Below, in pieces: positions 57,240 through 64,000 of a DNA stretch of 64,000 bases. The DNA comes from Burkholderia stabilis. Lineage in GTDB: Bacteria > Pseudomonadota > Gammaproteobacteria > Burkholderiales > Burkholderiaceae. A program made the translations under genes and the position numbers. How positions within the stretch are numbered: position 1 is the first letter of the stretch; each line of letters starts with the position of its first letter. Below the pieces are notes generated by a model. That model did no database searches. It worked only from the letters and a program-made list of their open reading frames with translations, and was not told the origin of the DNA. The stretch lies in contig NZ_CP016442.1 of NCBI RefSeq assembly GCF_001742165.1, forward strand, positions 1,922,001-1,986,000, given 5' to 3'.

Positions 57240-57667
57240 CGTTGCTTTCCTTCTCTCGGATGTTTTTTTGTGTCGAGCAGCCGGGTAAGCCGCCCCCCTG
57301 CCTCGATTGCGGCCGATAAGCCGAGGCGCTGGCCAATATACGCGAGCCCGTCAGCTTTGAAAAATTTTGAAATATTTGGCCGGCGGCCGGTGCGGTGCAC
57401 ACCTTTCAGGAATGCTTCGATTCGCAAAACGTTGCATTTCATACGCCTTTCGCCGGCATTCGCGTTTACCCGGGAAGACTAAAAAACCAAGGATTTCGTG
57501 CCATATCGACACACAAAATTGCGCAGCCGGCAGCATTGGTCAGCAAAGCGAAATAGACGAATTCGTCTAAAGGATGTGGCCCGAAATGCGCGCGACACGA
57601 ATGCGCTGCAGCGCACCAACGGCGCGTTGACGGCGGAAAGGACGATGCGACGGCGCGGGTGCGCCGT
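57240..57667. other. 428-bp intergenic region upstream of the S10 peptidase gene
   Basis: Part from about 57360 to 57570 is much richer in A/T than the surroundings (for example TGAAAAATTTTGAAATATTTGG near 57355) and must contain the promoter of the S10 gene. A 16-bp palindrome sits at 57554-57569. The part up to mtgA (57570-57667) looks ordinary and has no gene. Confidence 0.55.
57554..57569. promoter_or_regulatory. 16-bp perfect palindrome in the S10 upstream region
   Basis: TAGACGAATTCGTCTA is fully symmetric and lies in an AT-rich gap about 315 bp upstream of the S10 start and 99 bp after the mtgA stop. It resembles a repressor operator. It could also be a small hairpin, but has no loop. 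No regulator gene is adjacent. Confidence 0.45.
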
Positions 57668-58405
57668 TCACTCGGATGGCGGGAGTTCGGCCGCGCCCAT
57701 CCGGCGCGCAATGACCGCCGCGCGCTGCGCCTGGTAGGCCGAGCCGCGATGCGCGTCGAACCAGCGCGGCTTCGGCAGCATCACCGCGAGCCGCGCCGAC
57801 TGCCACGCGCCGAGCCGGCTCGCGGGAATCCTGTAGTAATAGCGTGCGGCCGCCTCGGCGCCGTACACGCCGCGGCCCCATTCGATCGAATTCAGGTAGA
57901 TCTCGAAGATCCGCTCCTTGTCGAGCACCGTCTCGAGCATCCACGTGATGATGAGCTCCTGCCCCTTGCGGATGTAGCTCTTCTCGCGCGACAGGAACAG
58001 GTTGCGCGCGAGCTGCTGCGTGATCGTCGAACCGCCCGCGACGATCCGGCCGCGTGCCTTGTTCTTCTCCCACGCCTGCAGGATCGCGTCGACGTCGTAG
58101 CCGTTGTTGGTCGCGAAGGTCGAATCTTCGGAGGCGATCAGCGCGCGCTTCAGGTTGCGCGAGATCTGGTCGTACGGCACCCACTGGTGCTGGATCTGCG
58201 CGGGCGGCTTGTCGCGCGACAGCCACCACGCGTCGGTGCGCATGAACGCGGTCGAGCCCGGATTCACGAACGACCACAGCGCGATCTGCGCGAGATAGAA
58301 CAGTTGCGTCGCGAGCCACGCGCCCGCGAACACCGCGCCCGCATAGACGAGCCAGCGGGCCGGGCTGACCGTCCGCGTACGCTGCGTGCCGCTTACCGCC
58401 GCCAC
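57668..58405 (-). CDS. mtgA: Monofunctional peptidoglycan glycosyltransferase
   Basis: 245 residues with one N-terminal membrane helix (about 18-40) and a GT51 domain. Motif [17 protein letters not shown] holds the catalytic Glu; [30 protein letters not shown] and [41 protein letters not shown] follow. It polymerises lipid II glycan chains. The start is GTG at 58405, with GGAG 8 bp upstream; no ATG fits in frame there. 14 bp after aroE. Confidence 0.94.
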   Translation of the reverse strand: MAAVSGTQRTRTVSPARWLVYAGAVFAGAWLATQLFYLAQIALWSFVNPGSTAFMRTDAWWLSRDKPPAQIQHQWVPYDQISRNLKRALIASEDSTFATNNGYDVDAILQAWEKNKARGRIVAGGSTITQQLARNLFLSREKSYIRKGQELIITWMLETVLDKERIFEIYLNSIEWGRGVYGAEAAARYYYRIPASRLGAWQSARLAVMLPKPRWFDAHRGSAYQAQRAAVIARRMGAAELPPSE

Positions 58406-58419
58406 GTGCCGCGCTCCGT

Positions 58420-59286
58420 TCAGCCTGCCGCGAGCGCCTGGCGCAGTGCGGCGAGCACGGGCGCGCCGTCGGGCCGCACGCCGCGCCAGATGAAGAACGA
58501 TTCGGCCGCCTGCTCGACGAGCATCCCGAGCCCGTCGGCGGTGCGTGCGCCGAGCGACGCCGCGTGCTGCATGAACACCGTCGGCTGCGCGCCGTACATC
58601 ATGTCGTACGCGAGCGTACCTGCGCCGAACGCGGCCGCGTCGCACTCCGGCAGCGCGGCGTCGAGGCTGCCGGCCGTCGCGTTGACGATCACGTCGTACG
58701 GTTCCGCGCGCACGACGTCGGAGCCGCCGCCCGCGAGCGTACAGCCCGCATCGTGCGCGGCCTGCATGAACTGGCCGACGAGCGCTTCGGCCTTGCTCGC
58801 CGTGCGGTTCACGATCGTGATCGACAGCGGCGCGCGGTCGAGCAGCGGCAGCACGACACCGCGTGCCGCACCGCCCGCGCCGAGCAGCAGGATGCGCGCG
58901 CCCGCGAGCGACACGCCGAGATTCGACTCGATGTCGCGCACGAGGCCGACGCCGTCGGTGTTGTCGCCGTGAATGCGGCCGTCCGCGTCGATGCGCAGCG
59001 TGTTCACCGCACCCGCGGCCGCCGCGCGCGGCGACAGCGTGTCGGCGAGCGCATGGGCGTCGAGCTTGAACGGCACCGTCACGTTCGCGCCGCGGCCGCC
59101 TTCGGCGACGAACTCACGCACCGCCGCCTCGAAACCGTCGACCGGCGCGAGCCGGTGCGTGTAGGCGATCGGCTCGCCCGTCTGCGCGGCGAACTGCGCG
59201 TGGATGAACGGCGACTTGCTGTGCGCCACCGGGTTGCCGAACACCACATAGCGGTCGGCGCCGCTCGTCGACACGACCGTGGTCAT
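58420..59286 (-). CDS. aroE: Shikimate dehydrogenase
   Basis: 288 residues. It reduces 3-dehydroshikimate to shikimate with NADPH. Substrate motif [12 protein letters not shown] (18-29), catalytic Lys74 in [10 protein letters not shown], Asp in [14 protein letters not shown], cofactor motif [16 protein letters not shown] and C-terminal [13 protein letters not shown]. Start overlaps the stop of the RNase II-like gene by 4 bp (ATGA), and mtgA follows 14 bp after. Confidence 0.96.
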   Translation of the reverse strand: MTTVVSTSGADRYVVFGNPVAHSKSPFIHAQFAAQTGEPIAYTHRLAPVDGFEAAVREFVAEGGRGANVTVPFKLDAHALADTLSPRAAAAGAVNTLRIDADGRIHGDNTDGVGLVRDIESNLGVSLAGARILLLGAGGAARGVVLPLLDRAPLSITIVNRTASKAEALVGQFMQAAHDAGCTLAGGGSDVVRAEPYDVIVNATAGSLDAALPECDAAAFGAGTLAYDMMYGAQPTVFMQHAASLGARTADGLGMLVEQAAESFFIWRGVRPDGAPVLAALRQALAAG

Positions 59287-61367
59287 GATGCGCGCCCCTC
59301 TTCGCTGTCGTTGCCGTTCGCGGCTTCGCCGGCCGCTGCCGCCGCACCGTCCGATTCGGCCAGCGCTTCCGCCTCGGTTTCCGCCGAGGCGTCTTCCGCG
59401 TCGATCAGGGTATCGTCGCCGCCTTCGGCGTCGTCCTCATCCTCGGCCGTATCGCCGCCCGTCACGGTCGGCGCGTCGAGCACGTTCAGCAATCGCACCG
59501 ACGCCTCGATCGTCAGCTCGTCGAGCGACATCACGTCGAGCAGCACGCGCGTGCCGCGCGCATGCACGCCGAGCCCCGGCACGTGCAGCAGCAGCGGGAT
59601 TTCCTCGAGGCGCACGAGATCGCCCTTCACCACGCTCGCGACGACGTGCTTCTTCTGCTCCTGCGCGAGCCAGCGCAGGCACCAGAAGTACTCCATCCGG
59701 CGCTGGTAGTCGGCGTAGGCCGTGTAGGTATCGTCGAAGCCCTGCACGACCGCGTACAGGTCGGCGTCCTTCGGCTTGAACGGCGCGGCGAGCTTCGCGG
59801 TCACGCCATGCTGCACGCACGCGAGCAACTGCCACTGGTTCACGAGGTCGACGTAGCGGCGCAGCGGCGACGTGCTCCAGGCGTACTGCGGCACACCGAG
59901 GCCTTCGTGCGGTGCGGCCGACGTCTGCATCCGCGTGCGCTTCGGGCCCGGCGCGCCGAAGCCGCGCTGCGAGCGGTAGATGCCGGGCACCGTGTGGTCG
60001 TGCAGGAACGCGCCCCAGGTCGAGTTCGCGAGAATCGCGAGTTCCGACACGATCAGGTCCAGCGGCGAACCACGGCGGCGCGGCGTGATCGACACGTGCT
60101 CGCCTTCGACATAGAAGTTGTAGTCGGTGTTGCGCTGTACTTCGCGCTTCAGGCCGTAGCCGGCGCGCGCGAGCTGGCGCTTCTCGAACAGCGCCTGCGC
60201 GAGCGGCCACAGCACCGCGATGTCTTCCTTGTGCGGATAGTCGCCGGTGCCGGCCGCGAGCGTCTCTTCGTTGACCAGTTCGTCGAGCGTGTTGTGACGC
60301 AGGTTGTTCTTCACGAACACGAGTTCGGCGCGCGTTTCGTTCGCGACGATCTCCTGCGTTTCGCGGTTGACGATGCTGTACAGCGACAGCGCCGGGCGGT
60401 AATCGCCCTCCTTCAGCGTGAACACGTCGACGACGTCGTCCGGCAGCATCGTGATCTTGTCGCCCGGCATGTAGACGGTCGACAGGCGCGTGCGCGCGAT
60501 CGCGTCGACCGCATCGCCGCGCACGATGCCGAGCGCCGGCGCCGCGATGTGCACGCCGATCCGCACCCGGCCGTCGGACAGGTGCTCGACCGAGAACGCG
60601 TCGTCGATTTCGGTCGTCGTGATGTCGTCGATCGAGAACGCCTCGACGTCCGCGCGCGGCAGGTCGTCCGGCAGCGCGCCGACCGCGACGGACGGGAAGC
60701 CCGTGCCGTGCGGGAAGAATTCCGCGAGAAAGCGCGCCTCGTGCAGCGCGCGCGGCGACGCGATGCCGCCGCAGTCGAGCATCAGCCGCGCCGGCGACAC
60801 GCCGCGCGCGCCGGCCGCCGCTTCCATCGCCTTGTATTCGATCGCGTTCTTGTCCGGCCGCGTCAGCAGCCCGAGCACCTTGCCCGCGAATGCCTCCGGC
60901 AGCTTGCCGGCCTTCAGCTCCTCTTCATACTGCGCCTGCACGAGCGCCTGCTGGCGCTTGCGCTCGAGCGACGCGAGCGCCATCTTGAGCTGCTCTTCCG
61001 GTGCGCGCTGGTACTGGCCGCGCCCCTTGCGGCGGAAGTAGACGGGCGAGCCGTGCAGCCGCAGCACCAGCGCCGCGCGCTCGACCGGACCGTACGCCGC
61101 GCCGAAGTACTCCTCGGCCAGCGCCGTATACGCGAACTCGTCGGACGGCGCGCATTCCCACAGGAAATCCAGATCGATCTGCTGCGCGGCCGTGTCGGCC
61201 TCCTGCATCAGTTCGCCCGCGGCCGGCTTGTCGAATTCGATCAGCACGTCTTTCGCGCGCACCTTCGCCCGCCGCCCGCCGGGCAACTCGACCTGAAATG
61301 CGTCGCCCTGGCGCGACAGCACGCTGCCCGCCTTGAAACTGCCCGATTCCTCGAAGAAAACGTTCAC
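59283..61367 (-). CDS. RNase II/RNB-domain exoribonuclease
   Basis: 694 residues. The RNB catalytic core is at about 245-570: DVEAFSIDDITTTEIDDAFSVEHL carries the Asp-rich active site, followed by GVHIAAPALG, VYMPGDKITMLPDDV and ALSLYSIVNRET. Near the end of the core come TSPLRRYVDLVNQWQLLA and KKHVVASVVKGDLV. A short OB-like N-terminal part precedes it and an acidic tail (EDEDDAEGGDDTLIDAEDA) ends the protein. Acts 3' to 5' on RNA; whether closer to RNase II or RNase R cannot be settled, but the sequence lacks a long lysine-rich R-type tail. Confidence 0.92.
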   Translation of the reverse strand: MNVFFEESGSFKAGSVLSRQGDAFQVELPGGRRAKVRAKDVLIEFDKPAAGELMQEADTAAQQIDLDFLWECAPSDEFAYTALAEEYFGAAYGPVERAALVLRLHGSPVYFRRKGRGQYQRAPEEQLKMALASLERKRQQALVQAQYEEELKAGKLPEAFAGKVLGLLTRPDKNAIEYKAMEAAAGARGVSPARLMLDCGGIASPRALHEARFLAEFFPHGTGFPSVAVGALPDDLPRADVEAFSIDDITTTEIDDAFSVEHLSDGRVRIGVHIAAPALGIVRGDAVDAIARTRLSTVYMPGDKITMLPDDVVDVFTLKEGDYRPALSLYSIVNRETQEIVANETRAELVFVKNNLRHNTLDELVNEETLAAGTGDYPHKEDIAVLWPLAQALFEKRQLARAGYGLKREVQRNTDYNFYVEGEHVSITPRRRGSPLDLIVSELAILANSTWGAFLHDHTVPGIYRSQRGFGAPGPKRTRMQTSAAPHEGLGVPQYAWSTSPLRRYVDLVNQWQLLACVQHGVTAKLAAPFKPKDADLYAVVQGFDDTYTAYADYQRRMEYFWCLRWLAQEQKKHVVASVVKGDLVRLEEIPLLLHVPGLGVHARGTRVLLDVMSLDELTIEASVRLLNVLDAPTVTGGDTAEDEDDAEGGDDTLIDAEDASAETEAEALAESDGAAAAAGEAANGNDSEEGRAS

Positions 61368-61447
61368 TCAGTACTCTCGTTCAGACTGCCGGGCGCCGCG
61401 TCGGCGGCGCCGCATGATGATGGGGATTCGATCGGCACGCGGCCGGT

Positions 61448-62017
61448 TTATCGCGTTTTTCCGTCGCAAAACGCGAGAACGTCGTCGACATAGTCGGCAA
61501 ATTCGCTGATTCCGTGATCACTGCCTTCGATCACGTGCGTTTTCGCGCCCGGGTAATGGGCAAGCATCTCGCGATAGTCGAGCACTTCGTCGCCGGTCGC
61601 CGCGAACAGATAGTAGCGGTCGGCGCGCGTGATCGCCGGCACGCGCAGCGCATCGAGCTCGTGCAGGTGATGGCGCTCGACGACGATCGTGCCGCCGCCG
61701 TGCCACAGCGGCTGTTCGCCGAGATGCTGCTCGAGATCGCGTTGCGGCACGATGGCCGGATTCAGCAGCACGGCCTTCCAGCCGTGCTTTTCGGCCAGCC
61801 ACGTGGCGTAGTAGCCACCGAGCGAACTGCCGATGACGGTCACGTCGCGGGCACCCGCGACTTCCGCCTCGGCAACCGCGATCGCGTCGAGCGGCGACAC
61901 CGACAGCGACGGGCAGCGCCACTCGTCCGTGCGGCCGAGCTCGGCCATGCGCGCGGCGAGCAGCTGCGACTTTTGCGATTCCGGCGACGACCGGAAACCG
62001 TGCAGATACAGGATCAC
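61448..62017 (-). CDS. YqiA-like alpha/beta hydrolase
   Basis: 189 residues from a GTG start at 62017. Nucleophile elbow GSSLGGYYATWLAEKHG (Ser about 63-64), acid Asp in ATGDEVLDY and His in EGSDHGISEF. The family (UPF0227/YqiA) has esterase activity in E. coli. The GTG overlaps the mpl stop (TGA, 62014-62016), which fixes the start. Followed 80 bp later by the RNase II-like gene. Confidence 0.88.
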   Translation of the reverse strand: MILYLHGFRSSPESQKSQLLAARMAELGRTDEWRCPSLSVSPLDAIAVAEAEVAGARDVTVIGSSLGGYYATWLAEKHGWKAVLLNPAIVPQRDLEQHLGEQPLWHGGGTIVVERHHLHELDALRVPAITRADRYYLFAATGDEVLDYREMLAHYPGAKTHVIEGSDHGISEFADYVDDVLAFCDGKTR

Positions 62018-63399
62018 GGGCGGCTCCCGAGCGCGTCGAGCAGCTTCTGGTGCACGCCGCCGAAGCCGCCGTTGCTCATCACGAGCACGTGGTCGCCCGG
62101 GCGCGCGGCATCGACGACGGACTTCACCAGCAGCTGAAGATCGTCGAACGCGCGCGCCTTGTCGCCGAGCGGCGCCAACGCCTCGCCGAGATTCCAGCCG
62201 AGCGCGTCGCGCCCTGCCGGCGCACCGTAGCCGAACACGAGATCGGCGTCGGCCAGGCTCGCCGGCAATTGCGACTTCATCACGCCGAGCTTCATCGTGT
62301 TCGAGCGCGGCTCGAGCACGGCGAGGATGCGGGCATTCTGGCGGCCGATGCGTGCACGAAGGCCGGCGATCGTGGTGTCGATCGCGGTCGGATGATGCGC
62401 GAAGTCGTCGTAGACGGTCACGCCGTCGACGCTGCCGCGCACTTCCATGCGGCGCTTCACGTTGCGGAACGACGCGAGGGAGGCGGCCGCCTGCGCGGGC
62501 GGCACGCCGACGTGGCGCGCAGCCGCGATCGCCGCGAGCGCATTCATCCGGTTGTGATCGCCCTGCACCTGCCACGCGACTTCACCGACGCGCTCCGCGT
62601 GCGAGTACACGGCAAAGCGCTCGTCGACCGGCACGCCGTCCTCGGCCGGCAGCGCCTGCCAGCCGCCGTCGACGCCGAACCGCTCGACCTCGCTCCAGCA
62701 GCCGCGCGTCAGCACGCGCTCGAGCGCATCCGAGCGGCCGTTCGTCACAATCCGCCCGACACCGGGCACAGTGCGCACGAGATGGTGGAATTGCGTCTCG
62801 ATCGCGGCAAGATCCGGGAAGATGTCTGCGTGATCGAATTCGAGGTTGTTCAGCACGGCGGTGCGCGGCCGATAATGGACGAACTTCGAGCGCTTGTCGA
62901 AGAACGCCGTATCGTATTCGTCGGCCTCGATCACGAAGAAGCTCGAATCGGTGAGCCGCGCCGACACGCCGAAGTTCAGCGGCACGCCGCCGATCAGGAA
63001 GCCCGGGTTCAGGCCCGAATCTTCCAGCAGCCACGCGAGCATCGACGACGTGGTCGTCTTGCCGTGCGTGCCCGCGACCGCGAGCACCCATTTGCCGGCC
63101 AGCACGTGCTCGCCGAGCCACTGCGGGCCCGACACGTACGGCAGGCCGCGATCGAGGATCGCCTCCATCAGCGGATTGCCGCGCGTGACGACGTTGCCGA
63201 TCACGAACAGGTCCGGTTTCAGGTCGATCTGTTCGGCGCCGTAGCCCTCGACCAGCGTGATGCCCTGCGCCTCGAGCTGCGTGCTCATCGGCGGATAGAC
63301 GCCCGCGTCGCAACCCGTCACCGTGTGGCCCGCCTCGCGCGCGAGTACGGCGAGACCGCCCATGAAGGTGCCGCAGATGCCAAGAATGTGGATGTGCAT
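62014..63399 (-). CDS. mpl: UDP-N-acetylmuramate:L-alanyl-gamma-D-glutamyl-meso-DAP ligase
   Basis: 461-residue Mur ligase family enzyme of peptidoglycan recycling, reattaching the tripeptide to UDP-MurNAc. Features: MHIHILGICGTFMGGLAVLA, P-loop AGTHGKTTTSSML (110-121), EADEYDTAFFDKRSKF and LNNLEFDHADIFPDL, with the DDFAHHPTAI in the C-terminal domain. The ATG at 63399 is chosen over 63564, which would extend into the divergent promoter region. First gene of the mpl-yqiA series. Confidence 0.96.
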   Translation of the reverse strand: MHIHILGICGTFMGGLAVLAREAGHTVTGCDAGVYPPMSTQLEAQGITLVEGYGAEQIDLKPDLFVIGNVVTRGNPLMEAILDRGLPYVSGPQWLGEHVLAGKWVLAVAGTHGKTTTSSMLAWLLEDSGLNPGFLIGGVPLNFGVSARLTDSSFFVIEADEYDTAFFDKRSKFVHYRPRTAVLNNLEFDHADIFPDLAAIETQFHHLVRTVPGVGRIVTNGRSDALERVLTRGCWSEVERFGVDGGWQALPAEDGVPVDERFAVYSHAERVGEVAWQVQGDHNRMNALAAIAAARHVGVPPAQAAASLASFRNVKRRMEVRGSVDGVTVYDDFAHHPTAIDTTIAGLRARIGRQNARILAVLEPRSNTMKLGVMKSQLPASLADADLVFGYGAPAGRDALGWNLGEALAPLGDKARAFDDLQLLVKSVVDAARPGDHVLVMSNGGFGGVHQKLLDALGSRP

Positions 63400-63644
63400 A
63401 GATGAATGCTTTCGCGCCGCCGGGCGCCGTCGATTCGGAAAAGATGCGTCTGCGGCGCGGCGCACAGGCCGTGCGACCGGCGCCCGGCCAACGACCTTTG
63501 CCGCGACACAAAGAGCATTATTGTAACTGACGGCCTGCCGTGCCCGGCGGCCCGAACGATGCATGCGAACGCCGCCGCACGCCGGGCGGCAGGCCGCCGC
63601 ACCCGCGCTCGGGCGCTGCGGCGATCGAGTATGATTGCCGGATC

Positions 63645-64000
63645 ATGTCTCGCAAACCTCTTGTCGACCCGCGGCGCGTCCGCGAGGAAATTGCCCAGTC
63701 CGCCGCCCGCCTGATCGCGGAGGACGGGCTGGACTATGCCGGCGCGAAACGCAAGGCCGCGCGCCAGTTGCTGGGCGATTCGCGCGTTGCCGGCGAATGG
63801 CTGCCGGATAACGACCAGATCGAAGAAGAACTGCGCGAGTACCTCGCACTGTTCCAGAGCGACACGCAGCCGGAAGAACTGCGCCGCCTGCGCGAGATCG
63901 CGCTCGACTGGATGCGCCGGCTCGCCGAGTTCCGTCCGTATGTGACGGGCGCCGTGCTGAACGGCACGGCCAACGCGCATTCGGATATCCATTTGCAGGC
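63645..64000 (+). CDS. Nucleotidyltransferase-like protein, 3' truncated by window
   Basis: 118 residues visible from ATG at 63645. The first part is helical and rich in Arg, Ala and Glu (RRVREEIAQSAARLIAEDGLDY). Near the window end VTGAVLNGTANAHSDIHLQ resembles a nucleotidyltransferase G-S/T...D-x-D motif. Divergent from mpl with 245 bp between start codons. Homologues are conserved next to mpl in Burkholderia, in my recollection, but no function can be given. The gene continues past the window end. Confidence 0.6.
   Translation, partial: MSRKPLVDPRRVREEIAQSAARLIAEDGLDYAGAKRKAARQLLGDSRVAGEWLPDNDQIEEELREYLALFQSDTQPEELRRLREIALDWMRRLAEFRPYVTGAVLNGTANAHSDIHLQ

Overview
This window is high-GC DNA (roughly two-thirds G+C by eye) with the gene content and protein sequences of a Burkholderia chromosome, most probably a member of the B. 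cepacia complex. The evidence is the strong G/C preference at third codon positions, a HexR-controlled Entner-Doudoroff block, an AraFGH/DgoKA sugar operon, barnase/barstar-like genes and the gene order of the housekeeping blocks. The many core genes (purB, leuS, holA, dapB, fur, gap, tkt, aroE, mpl) point to a primary chromosome. I saw no insertion sequence, prophage, CRISPR array, tRNA or rRNA. Nearly all of the sequence is coding, and most long antisense reading frames are shadows of real genes.

Layout. 1-2.8 kb: 3' end of purB, an FAD amine oxidase of the gamma-glutamylputrescine oxidase type and a divergent TetR regulator with two operator-like palindromes between them. 2.8-8.6 kb: gluconate use (gntK, GntP permease) and the Entner-Doudoroff pathway (edd, eda) with divergent hexR and two HexR-type operators. 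The eda frame is broken by a one-base deletion just after its catalytic lysine. 8.7-18.6 kb: a minus-strand housekeeping series, bamE-dapB-exbB-exbD and then leuS-lptE-holA-proA-hemJ, with fur divergent from bamE. leuS has its own promoter and a repeat-rich leader. 18.8-22.7 kb: allantoate/ureidoglycolate degradation (allA, alc) in one operon with a DctA-type transporter, facing a GntR-family regulator; both promoter regions carry GGT-N3-ACC operators. 22.7-25.1 kb: a LysR/MFS divergent pair. 25.2-30.7 kb: an L-idonate/ketogluconate-like operon (SDR, MHS transporter, D-2-hydroxyacid dehydrogenase, zinc dehydrogenase) with a divergent LysR.

30.8-34.0 kb: gap and tkt. 34.2-36.5 kb: a spermidine-synthase-like gene, a VOC protein and rsmE. 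36.6-38.5 kb: a secreted hypothetical protein, then a secreted T1/N1-type ribonuclease and its barstar-like inhibitor. 38.7-38.85 kb: a probable stand-alone small RNA with promoter and terminator. 38.9-43.5 kb: maeB, then thiL-pgpA-pncC. 43.5-45.7 kb: a phosphorylcholine-phosphatase-like enzyme, a hexamer/heptamer tandem repeat and pyrF. 45.7-54.8 kb: a nine-gene operon, IclR-dgoK-dgoA-SDR-araF-araG-araH-SDR-galM, joining an arabinose/galactose ABC importer to the non-phosphorylative galactose route. 55.1-57.2 kb: an EF-hand protein and a lipoprotein serine carboxypeptidase. 57.7-63.4 kb: mpl-yqiA-RNase II-like-aroE-mtgA. 63.6 kb to the end: the start of a nucleotidyltransferase-like gene.

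How it fits together. Several blocks converge on pyruvate and glyceraldehyde-3-phosphate. Gluconate (GntP, GntK), idonate and ketogluconates (25-30 kb) and galactose (46-55 kb) would enter Entner-Doudoroff-type aldol cleavage by Eda or DgoA, and gap, tkt and maeB handle the products. The broken eda is therefore the functionally most consequential oddity. The most promising possibly undescribed elements are the small RNA at 38.7 kb, the leuS leader and the barstar with its N-terminal extension.
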